A stretch of DNA of 64,000 nt from Heterohyrax brucei. Its lineage: Eukaryota > Chordata > Mammalia > Hyracoidea > Procaviidae. Positions 11,551 to 23,190 of the stretch are shown here, one piece after another. The stretch lies in contig CM053141.1 of NCBI GenBank assembly GCA_028571685.1, positions 57,286,333-57,350,332 on the forward strand, given 5' to 3'. Numbering within the stretch: the stretch's first letter is position 1; each line of letters opens with the position of its first letter. The translations under genes and the position numbers were made by a program. Below the pieces are notes generated by a model, which did no database searches, was not told where the DNA came from, and saw nothing but the letters and a program-made list of their open reading frames with translations.

Positions 11551-12255
11551 TGTTGTGAACTGAATTATGCCCCCAAAATGTCAGCCAACTTGGCTAGGCC
11601 ATGATTTCCAGGATTATGTTGTTGTCTATTATTTTGTGATCTGATGTGATTATGCTCTGTGTTACAAATTCTAACTGCTATGATGTTATTAAGATTGTAA
11701 TTTACAACATATGTTAATGGGAAACCCTGGGAGCATAGGGGTTAAGTCTATGGCTACTAACCAGAAGGTCAGCAGTTTAAATCAGCTGGGCACTTCTTGG
11801 ATATTCTGTGGGCAGTTTTCTGCCTACCAAGTCACTACGAATGAGAAATGACTCCACAGCAGAGGGTTTTTTTTTTTTTTTGGATGTTATTAAGGTATAA
11901 TTAGAGGCACTTATGTTAATGAGGCAATAATCAATCTACAGGATTAGGTTCTATCTTGAGTCAATCTCTTCTGAGATACAAAAAATAATGGACCAGGGAG
12001 GGACATCATATTACCAAGAAAGAAGAGCCAAGGGAAGAGTGTATCCTTTGGACCCTGTGCTGAGAAGAAACTCCTACACCCAGGGGATGATCGATGAAAA
12101 AGAACTTCCCCCAAATCTGACAGAGTAAGCCTTCCCCTAGAGGTAAAGCCTTGAATTTTAATTTCTAGCCTTCTAGACTAACAGAATAAGTTTCTATTTG
12201 TTAAAGTAATTCACTTGTGGTATTTCTGTTACAGCAGCACTAGATAACTAGGGCA
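11551..12255 (+). mobile_element. MaLR-like solo LTR with nested AfroSINE
   Basis: Begins TGTTGTGAACTGAATTATG and ends after GTTACAGCAGCACTAGATAA. An exact 5-bp target-site duplication GTGTG flanks it (11546-11550 and 12256-12260). It is a close relative of the LTR at 22503-22955. An AfroSINE at about 11722-11881 splits it. Confidence 0.8.
11722..11881 (+). mobile_element. AfroSINE inside LTR
   Basis: Full order present: AAACCCTGGGAGCATAGG, GGTTAAGT, ACCAGAAGGTCAGCAG, then a poly(T) tail. The flanking LTR sequence (GATGTTATTAAG... to ATGTTAAT) occurs on both sides, 11680-11719 and 11882-11921, as an unusually long and diverged direct repeat. Confidence 0.8.
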
Positions 12256-12527
12256 GTGTGGAAAGCCCCACTTGCAGTCCTCCCCCTTCCTAGTAGATAA
12301 ATCACTTCTGGCAACCATAACTATCTGCAGACCAAATATATCTACAAAAATTAACATGTGAGTGGGACTGGAATTAAGATCTCTACTCCAGCCCACCTTA
12401 CAATCCTGCATAAATATCCCAAAAGTGTTACATTTAGAAGAACTTTGAGGATTGTAGAATTCTTTATACATGTAAGGGTACTATCTGGTTATTTGCATCT
12501 ATCTAGCATATTGTATGGTGGAATGAC

Positions 12528-13092
12528 CTCATAAATTAAGTCCATGAACTTCTAAGCACTACGTACCTCATAGCTGAATATTACTATAAAGCCAGCCAAG
12601 TGCTGTCAATATCACTGTGGTCACCTTCAAAGTGCTCCCCTTGGGAAGCTATGCACTAACACCAGTGCCTAGTCTACCTGTCAAAGCATTTTGGAACCCT
12701 TTCTGGAATGGCCATTGCACATGGTGGCAAGGTGACAATTCATGAACTTAATTGTATAGTTATCTATGAGAGAGTTTTTAGTTAGTACTGGGACACCCTC
12801 CCTACATACCTCATCTGGCCACCACTGATTTTTCTGTTTACTTGAAAATTGAGGAAATATTGAAAGGAAGACATTTTGATGACATTCAGGACATCAAAGG
12901 TAATACGGTAACAGTTCTGATGGCCATTTCAGAAAAAGAGTTCCAAAATTGCTTTGAAGGGTGGACTGGGCACTGATACTGGCACACAGCTTCCCAAGTG
13001 GAGTACTTCAAAGGCAACCACAGCAATACTCAGCAATGAGGTATGTAGCAATTTTTCTAGGATAAGTTCGTGAACTTGATCAGCGGTCCTCA
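12528..13092 (+). mobile_element. Palindromic mariner-derived element, copy 1
   Basis: The left arm (12531-12720) is the reverse complement of the right arm (12920-13080). Both carry the end of a mariner transposase gene (FQNCFEGW-like peptide on the plus strand of the right arm) and a terminal repeat with AGTTCGTGAACTT. Between them is a short plus-strand stretch encoding more of the transposase C-terminus. No intact frame. Same layout as copies 2 and 3. Confidence 0.7.
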
Positions 13093-13990
13093 TATATTGC
13101 TTGACAACTCATATTTCCTGACCTACTGCTTTTCGTTCTCATTATTTCATTCTTAGACTATGTCTATCGAACTAAAACTAAGAGCATATTCTTTTACCTG
13201 TCTATGTGCATCTATTGCACTAGTTTACACATATGTGGTTAAATTCATCATTATATACTTGCATACAGATCAGAATTTTTCTCATATCTGCTGAAACAGA
13301 GCTATCCCATAAGAAAAACCAGATACAGTTTGGAAAATGTTCATATTTATTCAGAAAAGAGAGTTCGTGTTGTCTAGGAAGAGTGACTTGTCACCCAGGT
13401 TTTCATGGAGTAGTCCCTGCTCCCTGAGATTTAGTTCTTAGCTTCATGAGCTTGGACTTTTGATTTTGTTGGCTTTCAGATATGATCAGGTTTTAAGGAA
13501 ACTGGGCCCCATTACCTAAATCAGAGCAAACCTACAATTCAGTTTGAATGATTTTACCGCAATTGCCAGAAAATCCCACCTCTGCTGGCTTAACCTGTCA
13601 CGAGGATTCAAAGCCCAGAGGCACAGTAGGATCTGGCTCCCTTCCTCTACCGTTCTCTTGGCTCTTTCTGCTCTGTGCCCTGACTTCGTCCTCATACCCG
13701 GGCATGACTCTATCCAATGAAAAAAAAAAAACGGTTTTCTTCCTTTGTGGCTCTTCCTGGGAGCCCCTACCACCACATGGCCAGCGGATCTCCATTTGTT
13801 TCCTTCAGTAGAATTAGACCACTTGGCTAATCCTTGTGTAATAGAATGGGAGTAGCACAAATGACTTAGACTCATGAACAAAGTGTATTATTTACCAGCA
13901 AATGTATTCATTCAGAAAGCCAAGGAGAAATAATGATTGAGCATCATACACTCTTGTTTTCTGGCTAGCGGTAATTAATCAGAACTGAAA
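13093..13990. other. Unassigned intergenic sequence
   Basis: Unique-looking. Overlapping open frames near 13516-13881 on both strands have no recognisable domain and surround an A12 run at about 13720. Confidence 0.5.
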
Positions 13991-14190
13991 ACTAAACCAG
14001 TTGCTGTTAAGTTGATTCTGACTTGTGGAAACCTCACATGCATTGGAGTAGAATGATGCCCCCTAAGGTTTACAGTAGCTGGTTTTCTGGAAGTAGCTTG
14101 CTAGGCTTTTATTCTTAGGCACCTCTGAGTGGATTTGAACTGTTGGTTACCAGGCAAGCATGGCAACTGTTTTCATCACTCAGTGACACC
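13991..14190 (-). mobile_element. AfroSINE, minus strand
   Basis: Tail AACCAGTTGCTGTTAAGTTG leads to the head near 14185; about 200 bp, the longer AfroSINE variant, strongly diverged. Confidence 0.7.
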
Positions 14191-15105
14191 AAAAATAAAT
14201 AAATTCAAGGAAAATCTTCAAGCTTGTCATACTGCCCAAAATCCATTTTAGAACGACTGTGCTATTTTTACTATTTAGACACTTTGGGCATTTTATCTAG
14301 AGTTTCTTTGACCTGGCCTAAAATTAAATTTAAGTGGTCCTCATGGAATTGTGGTGCCTTTTCTCTTGTTCCTGTTTATTGTTTCCAAGAGACCCTGGGT
14401 ATGATGGTGAGCTATTACAATACCCAAGAGATGTCACACAACACTGAAAAATATTTTTTGATTGTGCCTAAATAGCAAACAGCAATGGATTCCTTGGCAC
14501 TTTCCTGCTACTTCAAGAGTCACCTTTAAATTTGAAGAATGACTTCCGTTTTGCCTTTTTTCCCTTAGATTATTAAAAAACCAAGGACTTGGGCTCTGAT
14601 GAACTACCTATGGAATTTCCTTTTAGGTTTTTTTCCCTCAAATTCAAGACACTATACTTCACTTCCTTCTTGATTTTTTTCCCAGGAATATTTTTACCCT
14701 TTTTTTAAAATAGTTCATCCAAACTTAAGCAACAGTCCTGCTCCCTGGAGATAATGGAGCTTTGGTTTAGCAAAAGGTGCTTTCTGGTGGCTTAATGCAA
14801 ATTGCCAAAGAACACCCTGTAGGCAGATTAATTATAGAGGTGATGCCTCCCAGTCGATGAGTTACACCAAGGTGTCCCCTCCAGGTAGAGGAACTGCAAA
14901 ACAAGACGCTGAGCAAACAATCTCCAAAAGGCAGTCTTCAATCCCCACTGATAAACAGTTTGGTGAGCAATGTGGGCTCTCTGCAAGCCCCCGCTAGCTC
15001 TCCAGACTGGGTGTCTGTCACAGGTGAAGCTCCCTGAGAAGCAGATTCTGAGGTAAAAATAGCTGTGCAACACATTTACTAGAGAGTGTTCTTGGGAGCA
15101 ATCCC
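14191..15105. other. Unassigned intergenic sequence
   Basis: No recognisable gene or repeat. Small open frames at 14224-14475 and 14828-15073 show no known family. Confidence 0.5.
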
Positions 15106-15107
15106 TA

Positions 15108-15175
15108 TGGAAAAGAAAGGAAGGACAAAGAAAGGAGGGGAAAAGAAAGGAAAGGAAGGGAAGGGAACAGGATTG
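15108..15175 (+). repeat. Purine-only GGAAA-rich tract
   Basis: About 65 bases almost entirely A and G (GAAAGGAAGG-type units), a low-complexity tract able to form triplex DNA in principle. Confidence 0.8.
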
Positions 15176-15291
15176 ACCAAAAGAGAAGCTGAGCTGTTAC
15201 ACAGTCTCCACAGAGATTTCACAGGGCCCTGCCAGGAATTCTAAAGCTGGAAAGATCATTCAGACCCTTTCTCAGTTGGGGACTGAACCTT

Positions 15292-15728
15292 TGTATTAGT
15301 CTCCTGGAGCTACCATAATAAAGTACCACAAACTGGGTGACTCGTAAGAACAAAAATTTATTCTCTCACAGTTCTGGAGGCTACAGGTTTGAAATCACGG
15401 TGTCAGCCATGTGGATTCCTTCTGAGGGCTCTGAGGTAGAATCTGTTCCATGCCTCTCTTCCTGCTTCTGGTTATAGCTGGTGATCCCTGGCTTACAGAT
15501 GCATCACTGGGATCTCTGCTTCTCTCTTCACAAGGCTGTCTTCCTTCTGTGTCTCATCTCTTGCAAAGGACACCACTCATATTGGACTAGGGCCTACCCT
15601 ACTTCCATATGACCTCATGTTAACTGAACACTGTCAAAGACCCCATTTCCCAAGAAAGTCACATTGATGGGTACCAGGGGTTAGGACTTAAATTTAACCT
15701 TTAGGGGGACACAGTTCAATCCATTACA
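15292..15728 (-). mobile_element. MLT1-type MaLR LTR, minus strand
   Basis: Read in reverse it starts TGTAATGGATTGAACTGTGT, the hallmark of MLT1 LTRs, and ends in the 'TTTATTATGGTAGC' block and TAATACA. Flanks ACCTT and GCCTT are a 5-bp target repeat with one change. Confidence 0.85.
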
Positions 15729-15734
15729 GCCTTT

Positions 15735-16098
15735 ATATCCCCATTTTGATCAGTCTTTAGATGCAAGAAGATTCCTGGGAAGGCTTGGTCCTGGAAGGGA
15801 GCTGGCAAGCTGAAGGTAGCTGGCCTGCCAGCAGTACTCACAGGAGATGTAGGCATAACTCCTTTATTCCTGAAGAGGTCTTTAGGCAGTGTGTCACAGC
15901 TTCTACCAAGACCTGCCCAATGATATTTCTCCTTCTTACCTTTGGACAGACTCTGGTACTTCTGTCAGAGCTCTCTGCAATTAGCACATGTTGCATCTCC
16001 CTGAGCATGACTGTCTAAGAAGATTTGTCAATGCCACACCAAATCAGAATAGCCTCAGTACACTTGCTCAGTGTCTAATGAATACCAAGATCTCTAGT
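15735..16098. other. Unassigned intergenic sequence
   Basis: Nothing recognised; open frames at 15761-16018 and 15988-16215 look like chance. Confidence 0.45.
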
Positions 16099-16254
16099 GT
16101 GTCAGAGTCGACTGGGCTCCATAGGTTTTCAGTGGCTGATTTTTTGGAAGTATATCACCAGGTTTTTCTTCTGAGGCATCTATGGGTAGACTCGATCTTC
16201 CAACTTTTTGGTTAGCAGCAAGCATGATAACTACTTGCACCACCCAAAGACTCC
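16099..16254 (-). mobile_element. AfroSINE array, unit 1
   Basis: Reverse-oriented AfroSINE with tail near 16105 and head ending at GGAGTCTTTGGG (minus strand). Followed by AATCACTCA, the joint repeated after units 2 and 3. Confidence 0.75.
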
Positions 16255-16263
16255 AATCACTCA

Positions 16264-16434
16264 GTACCAAAAAAATCCAAGCACATTGATGTCAAATCAA
16301 TTACACCTCATAGTAACCCTGTAAGACAGATTAGAACTGCCTCATATGATTTCCAAGGAGCAGGTGGTAGACTCCAATTGTACAAGCTTTAAGTTAGCAA
16401 TTGTAACTCCTAACCACTGTGTCACTAAGGCTTC
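16264..16434 (-). mobile_element. AfroSINE array, unit 2
   Basis: Same orientation as its neighbours. Contains the usual 'AGAACTGCCTCAT' and 'TTTCCAAGGAGCAGGTGG' blocks. Bounded on both sides by AATCACTCA (16255-16263 and 16435-16443). Confidence 0.8.
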
Positions 16435-16443
16435 AATCACTCA

Positions 16444-16601
16444 AGAAAACTTTATTGCCACCAAGTTGATTCTGACTCATAGAGACCCTGTAGTGGAGTT
16501 GAACTGCCCCACAGGGTTGCCAAGGAGCACCTGGTGCATTTGAACTGCTAATTTTTTGATTAGCAGCTGAGCTCTTCACCACTACCCCACCAGGATTTCC
16601 T
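16444..16601 (-). mobile_element. AfroSINE array, unit 3
   Basis: Best preserved of the three: 'CAAGTTGATTCTGACTCATA', 'GGTTGCCAAGGAGCACCTGG' and a head ending CCACCAGGATTTCC. Bounded by AATCACTCA and AGTCACTCA (16602-16610). Confidence 0.85.
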
Positions 16602-16610
16602 AGTCACTCA

Positions 16611-17235
16611 CTATTATTGGTATTATTATCAGGGCCAGATTAAGACATATGAGTGCCCTAAACACTGATTACTCATGGTGCCCCTTTGAGCAGGATGTAT
16701 GAGTTAGATATATACATGTACATATGTGTGTGTGTTAACTATCCATAACATAAATTATTTTTAAAAGTGACTATAATTTTATCGATAGAATGCAAAAATG
16801 TCATGTGCCATTTTAGCAGAAGGAGATGAGCTGGGTTATACAATTTTTAGTGGATGCCATGTATTAAGATCTTTATGAATACATATCACATATCTTCTGT
16901 AAGAACAGGCTACATATGCTAGGGAAAAGAAAATGAGTCAATGAATTTAGTTGTTTTAGTGTAAATTTCTGCTGATCTCCCACAATAAAAATTGATTTTC
17001 ACCCATTTTGCTTTAAACAACTCATACTTGAATTTTGATGTTTGTTTTGTAATAATTGCTATAATTATAAATGAACTAATGATTAGAAAACAAATATTAC
17101 AGTGAATTACTATATTTTATTTTTAGACAGTTCCTTCATCTCTAACATGTCATAATTAAATATATTTCACTTTATTCTTTGCTCTTTTAAATTCTTTACA
17201 CATGACTTCATCATAAGCTGCTGTCAATATCTAAT
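16611..17235. other. Unassigned AT-rich sequence
   Basis: AT-rich with a short TACATGTACATATGTGTGTG tract near 16710; no gene seen. Confidence 0.5.
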
Positions 17236-17436
17236 ACAAAACCTACTGCTTTCAAGTAGATTCTGACTTACGGAGGCACTACAATACAGAGTAGAATTGC
17301 CCCATAGAGTTTTTACTGCTGCAAAGCTTTACAGAAGCAGGCTGCCACAAATTTCTCCTGTGGAACATTGGCAGATTCAAACTTCTGAAGTTTTGGTTAA
17401 CAGCTGAGTGCTTTAACCACTGCACCAGGAATCCCT
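17236..17436 (-). mobile_element. AfroSINE, long variant
   Basis: About 200 bp, with the extra middle block (TTTACAGAAGCAGGCTGCCA) absent from the short form. Minus orientation. Confidence 0.8.
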
Positions 17437-17447
17437 TTGACAGTCTA

Positions 17448-17765
17448 CTTCCATATTAAGGCTGTCTCAGAAGAAGTACAACTAGAGTGCTCCCTAGAAG
17501 AAACAATTGTGAGACTGTGGCTTACATACTTTGCACACGTTGTGAGGAACAATCAGTCCCTGGGGAAGGACATCATGTTTGGTAAAGGGGATAGTCAGCA
17601 AAAAGAGGAAGACTTTCAACAGGATGGATTGACATACTGGCTGAAACAATAGGGCCAAATACCACAACATGTGTGGGGATAGCATAGAACTGGGCAATGT
17701 TTCATTCTGTTGTGCATATAGGGTTGCTGTGAGCTGGAACCAACAGCACCTAACAACAACAACAT
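17448..17765 (+). mobile_element. RTE LINE 3' end
   Basis: Encodes the RTE C-terminus (LECSLEE, LTYFAHVVR, QSLGKDIMFGK) and ends in the tail AGCACCTAACAACAACAACA. The frame at 17437-17652 is open but only a fragment. Confidence 0.85.
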
Positions 17766-17829
17766 ATAATAAGGATAATGAATTGAATCTTTTTTGAATA
17801 ATTATTGTATAAACAAACCCAGCACCTAA

Positions 17830-18420
17830 AGAACAAGATCTATCCTGAAGTATAACACTGTCAGTGACAGGATAATATCATATACCTACAAGGAAGATCA
17901 GTTAATATGACCGTTACTCAAATTTACACACCAACCACTAAAGACAAAGATGAAGAAATTGGAGACTTTTACCAACTCCTGGAGCCTGAAATTGATTGAA
18001 CATGAAAGCAGGATGCACTGATAATTACCGGTGATTGGAATGCAAAAGTTGGAAACAAAAAAGAAGGATTGATAGTTGAAAAATATGAACTTCATGATAG
18101 AAATGATTCTGGAGATTACCTGCAAGACCAACAACTTCTTCACTGGAAATATCTTTTTTCACCCACATAAACAGTGACACTACACATGTACATCACAAGA
18201 TGGAATACACAGGAATCAAATCAATAGCATCTATGGAAAAGCTCAATACCGTCAGTCTCAAAAGTGCAGGGCCATCAATTGCTCATACACAAATTCAAAA
18301 TGAAACTGACGAAAATTAGAACAAGTCCAAGAGAACCAAGTATGGCCTTGAGTCTATCATACCTAAATTTAGAGACCATCTCAACAATAGATTTAATGCA
18401 TTGAATGCTCATGACTGCAG
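17830..18420 (+). mobile_element. RTE LINE endonuclease fragment
   Basis: Translation at about 18020-18070 gives an IITGDWNAKVGN motif, the metal-binding core of RTE apurinic endonucleases. It is followed by a diverged rest of the domain with several stops. It ends where an AfroSINE piece begins. Confidence 0.75.
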
Positions 18421-18545
18421 ACCATGGGAGAAAGATGTGGCAGCCTGCTTCCATAGAGATTTACAGCCTTTGAAACCATATGGGGTTGCTCTGAGTTGGA
18501 ATCAGCCCAATGGCATTGGATATGATTTTGTCTTGTTTTGGCCCA
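18421..18545 (+). mobile_element. AfroSINE 3' half
   Basis: Starts at GGGAGAAAGATGTGGCAG and runs to the T-rich tail GATTTTGTCTTGTTTTG; the tRNA-like head is missing. Confidence 0.7.
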
Positions 18546-21500
18546 AGTCTGTCTCACAGTGAGTCAAGTGCATCCCCAAACCTACTGGGGAAGTAATTTC
18601 CTCAGATCCAGAATACATACTTGAAATAGATACACTTAGCAAATGCAGAAACCCCGCTTTGGATCCCTGACATGTGAAATCAAGGCTATTATAGTAGAAA
18701 AACACAAGTGGAAGCTGTTACAGCTTCCCCTACATAGGCAAATAGTAAACTAAGGCAGTATCACATTCCTGGAAGGATTCTAGAGATCACTACTTCCATC
18801 AAGGACTTGAAGAATGCAGGAATGGTGATCGCCACAACTCAACTTGCCTGTTTGACCTGTGTAGAAAGCAAATGGATTTTGGAGAATGACAGTTAATTAT
18901 TAAAAACTTAACCAGGTGGTAAAACCAAATGCAACTACTATTCCAAATGTGATTTCACTGCTTGAGTAAATTAATACATCTCCTGGTACCTGGTATGTAG
19001 CTATTGATCTGGACTTTTTCTCCATTCTAGTTTTAAAGGAACACCAAAAGAAGATTGCCTTCAGCTGACAAGGTCAGCAATATACCTTCAATGTCCTTCC
19101 TCAAAGGTATATCAACTCCCCAGCCATGTGTCATAATTTAGTCTACAGGGACCTTGATCATCTTTCCATTTCACAAAATATCACACAATTGCATTGACGA
19201 CATTACATTTATTTGACCTAGTAAGAAAGGAGTTTCAATGTTTTCTAGACTTACTGGTAAGATATTTGCACTCTAGAAGATGGCAAAGTAATCTGACAAA
19301 AATTCAGATAACTTTCCACCTAAGTAAAATTTGTAGAGATCCAGTGGTGTGGGATATGTTGAGATATTCTTTCTAAAGTGAAGGCTAAGTTGTTATATCT
19401 GACCCTTCCTATAACTGAAAAGGAGGCACAAGGTTTGGTGGGCCTCTTTAGATTTGGGAAGCAACATATCCCTCATTAGGTGTGCTACTCCAGCCTATTT
19501 ATGAAGTGACTAGATAAGCTGCTATCTTTCAGTGGACCCCAGAACAAGATAAATCACTTCAACAGATTTAGGCTGCCATATAAGCTGCTCACCCACTTGG
19601 ACCACATAGTCCAACTGATCCAATGGTGCTTGAAGTGTCAGTGAGAAATGGAAATGCTATTTAGAGTCTTTTGTATATTCCTATTGGGTAAATTATAGTT
19701 TATACCACTAGTATCTTTAAGAAAAGCCCTGCCATCCTCTACAGATAGCCACCTTCCTTTTGAGAAACAGCATTTGGCTTTTTACTAGACTTTAGCAGAG
19801 ACTGCATGCTTAACTATGGGCTATAAAGTCACTATGATGCCTGCGGTACCCATTATGAACTCAGTGTTGTCTGACCCATGGGGTTGGATACATACAGCAG
19901 CACACTATTATTAAATGGAACTGTTGTATATGGAATTAGGCTTGAACAGTATTTGAAAGCACAAGTAAGTTACATTAGGAAGTGGCCCAAATGCTCATGA
20001 TTCCCATACCTGTCACATTACATTTCTTCTATCAGTCTATGCCTTTGGCCAGATTCTTACCATCAGTTGACTGAGGAAGAGAAAACTTTTGCCTGGTTTA
20101 CAAGTGGCTCTGTGTGATACACAGATATTACTTGGAAGTAGAAAGCAACAGCACTGCAGTCTCTTTCTTGGACTTCCCTGAAGGGCAGTGGTGAAGGGAA
20201 ATCCTCCCAGTGGTCAGAACTTTGAACAGTGTAACTAGCTGTTCATTTTCCTTTGAAGAAAAAAAAAATTGACCTTATTAGATCAAATCAGATAAACAAC
20301 TATATATTGATTCATGGGCTGTGACCAATAGTTTGGCTGGTTGGTTAAGGACTTGGAAGGACCATGACTGAAGAATTGGTGACAAGGAGGTATGTGGAAA
20401 GGGACTGTGAGTAGACTTCTTCTGCATGGGATAATGAAATAAAGGACAATATTTCTGTCTCAGGTGAATGCTCACCAAAGAGTAACCTCAGCAGAGAAGA
20501 ATTTTAACAATGAAGTAGACAAGATGATGTGTTTTTATACCAGTCAGCCTCTTTCCCCAGTTTCTCCTGTCATTGCCTAGAAGCCTCCTAAATAAAGGGG
20601 CCATGGTGGCAGGGGTAGAGGTTATGCATGGGCTCACAGATATGAACTTCCTCTCACCAAAGCTGAGTTGGCTACAGTCAAAGTTGAGTGCCCAATCTGC
20701 TAGCAACAGAGACCACCACTGAGTCCCAGTGTGGCACCATTTCTAGGGGTAATCGGCCAGCAACCCAGTGGCAGATTGATGACACTGGAACACTTCCATC
20801 AAGGAAAGGGCAGCATTTTGTTTTTACTGAAATAGACACTTTGGATACAAATTTGGCTTCCCTGCATATAATGCTTGTTCCAAAACTACTATCTGTGGAA
20901 TTACAAACTGCCTTAGCCATCATCATGCTATGCACACAGCATTTCCTCAGACCAAGATACTCACTTCACAGCAAATAAGTGTGGCACTGGGCCTATGCTC
21001 ATGGAATTCACTGGTGTTACCATGTTCCCCATTATCCTGTAGTAGGTGGCTTGTTAGAATAATAGAATGAGCTTCTAAGGACACAACTATGGCAAGGTCT
21101 AGGAGGCAATATCTTGCAGGATAGGGACAGTGTTATCCAGGAGACTGTATATGCCCTAAACCAGCATCCAATATATGGTGCTATTTGTCCCATAACCAAG
21201 ATTCATGGGCTCAAGAATCAAGAGGTAGAAATGGAAGTGACATCACTCACTATTATATCTAGTGACCACTCACAAAATTTTTGCCTCCTGTTTCTACAAC
21301 ACTGTGCATTGGAAGACTAGTGGTCTTAGTTCCCAAGAGGGGGAACTAAGGAGTCACAGCACTGACTACACCGAACTAGAAGTTAAGAGGAGCCATTTTA
21401 GGCTCCTTGTACTTCTGAATCAATAGGCAAAGATGAGAATTCTTATACTATCTGGCGTGATCCTGATTATGAAAGGGAAATCAAATTGATGTTATATAAT

Positions 21501-21990
21501 CGAGGTAAGGAAGAGTATATCTGTAATACAGGAGATCCTTTAGGACGTCTCTGAGTGCTGTCATGCCCTGTGATTATAGTTAATCCAATTCCAACGTGAC
21601 TACTGGTGACCTAGACCTTTCAAGACTGAAGGTTTAGGTCACTTCACCAGATGAAGAACCATGACCCGTTGAGATCTTGCTAAAGGCAAAGGGAATATAG
21701 AATGTGTGATGGAAGAAGAAAATTCTAAACACCAGCTACAACTATATGACTAGTTGCAGAAATGAGGACTAGAATTACTTTTAGTATTTCTCAATTTTGT
21801 TTACCATCAGTTACACGTGTGTGTGTGCATGTGTAATAAGTAATGTAATAAGGAAAGAAAACAAAGATATTTGATATATATAGATATATATGTACATATA
21901 ATGTGAAGAAAACAAACAGATATGAGATACATATATACATATAATAAGACGTAAATGAGGCTAGAGTGGCTTTGGTTGTATTCACATTAG
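18546..21990 (+). mobile_element. Decayed endogenous retrovirus, pol region
   Basis: An old proviral internal region on the plus strand. A reverse-transcriptase-like part lies at about 18900-19650. Its active-site box at 19190-19201 keeps the two Asp codons but has Cys in place of the usual aromatic residue. An RNase H-like part follows (about 19700-20200), then an integrase-like segment with a retained first catalytic Asp (frame 20688-20978). Stops and frameshifts are frequent, so no product is possible. I could not assign env. The left edge abuts an AfroSINE and no paired LTRs are evident, so the provirus is incomplete. Confidence 0.65.
21820..21950 (+). repeat. GT/TA-rich simple repeats
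   Basis: A short GTGTGTGTG run followed by ATATATAGATATATATG-type sequence. Confidence 0.7.
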
Positions 21991-22012
21991 TCATAACATG
22001 TTAGACACGTAA

Positions 22013-22180
22013 CCCAACCAAAACAAACCCTTTGCCGTCAAGTTGATTCCAACACATAGTAACCCCATAGGAAAGAGTATCACTTCTCCACAGGGTTTCT
22101 AAGGAATGCATGGTGGATTCCAACTGTCAGTCTTTTGGTTGGCAGCCATATCACTTGATCACTAAACCACCAGGATTTCC
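22013..22180 (-). mobile_element. AfroSINE, minus strand
   Basis: Tail CCCTTTGCCGTCAAGTTG at left, head CCACCAGGATTTCC at right; full length, moderately diverged. Confidence 0.85.
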
Positions 22181-22244
22181 TATTAAGCACAAGTATGACT
22201 GTATAACTGTCTTTATTTAGAGATCAGGTGTGGCTTAAGGAGAT

Positions 22245-23190
22245 TTGTACTGGTGCCAATTTGAAAGGGTTGGACTATGTAAGGTTATATGTCAACTTCA
22301 CTAGGCCATGATTCTTAGTGGTTAGGCAGATACTATGTAAGCACCTTTCACTTTGAGATCTGATATGAAATGCCAACCAGTTGGAAGGGTAGTTTCCTGG
22401 GGGTGTGGCCTACATCAAATATGAAATGATGTTCTGGCAAAGCTCACACTCTCTCACTTCTGTTCTGTATCATCATCCTCTGATCTCTGATTCTCGGGAT
22501 GTGTCATGGATTGAATTGTGTTCCCCCAAAGACGTGTAGCAATTTGGCTAGGCCATGATTCCTGGTATTGTGTGATGTTTCCATGGGTTGTAAATTCTCA
22601 TTACACCATGTTAGTAAGGCAGGTTGGGAGGTAGTTGCCTTAAGGCAATCTCTTGGGATATAAAGGAAAAAGAAACAAGCAGAGAGTTAGGGACCTCATA
22701 CCACCATGAAAGGAGCAGTGCCAGGAACAGGGCATGTCCTTTGGATCCAGGGTCCCTATACCTCAGAAGCCCTCAATCCAGGGGCAGATGGAGGACAAAG
22801 ACTTTCCTCCAGAGCCAGCAGAGACAGCCTCTACCTGGAGCTCATGCCCTGAATTTAGACTCGTAGCCTATTGGATTGTGACACAATAAATTTCTCTTTG
22901 TTAAAACCATCCATCTGTGGTATTTCTGTTACAGCAGCACTAGATGACTAACACAGGTTGTGATCCAACAGTCTGCTATCAGACCTGCCAATTTTAGCTT
23001 CTTCAGCCTGTCCAGCCACGTGAGCCAGGAGAGGCCTCCAGCCTGAGGTCTCGCCCATGGGTTTGGAATTTGTCTGGCTTCCTCAACTGTGTAAACCATT
23101 TCCTTGAAATACACACACACACCACACCAGTTTTGCTCCTCTAGAGAATCAAGTCTAAATCAGTCACATAGAGAGTTTTATCTAAATCCA
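22245..23190 (+). mobile_element. Older LTR-like element split by a younger LTR
   Basis: Flanking pieces 22245-22502 and 22956-23190 read as one element once the 453-bp LTR between them is removed. Blocks such as ACTAGGCCATGATTC, and the closing AACCATTTCCTTG followed by a CA-rich run and CTCCTCTAGAGAA, resemble ERVL/MaLR-type LTRs. The family is not assigned. Confidence 0.5.
22503..22955 (+). mobile_element. MaLR-like solo LTR
   Basis: Starts TGTCATGGATTGAATTGTG, carries AATAAA at about 22883-22888, and ends GTTACAGCAGCACTAGATGA then CTAACACA. Flanks GATTG and GGTTG form a 5-bp target repeat with one change. Inserted in an older LTR. Confidence 0.85.

Noticed and set aside
13516-13881. Overlapping open frames on both strands
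   Set aside because: They cross a 12-A run and have no domain; likely GC-richer chance frames.
16099-16610. Regularly spaced repeats considered as a CRISPR-like array
   Set aside because: The units are AfroSINEs of 155-170 bases in a mammalian genome; the short joints are target-site copies.
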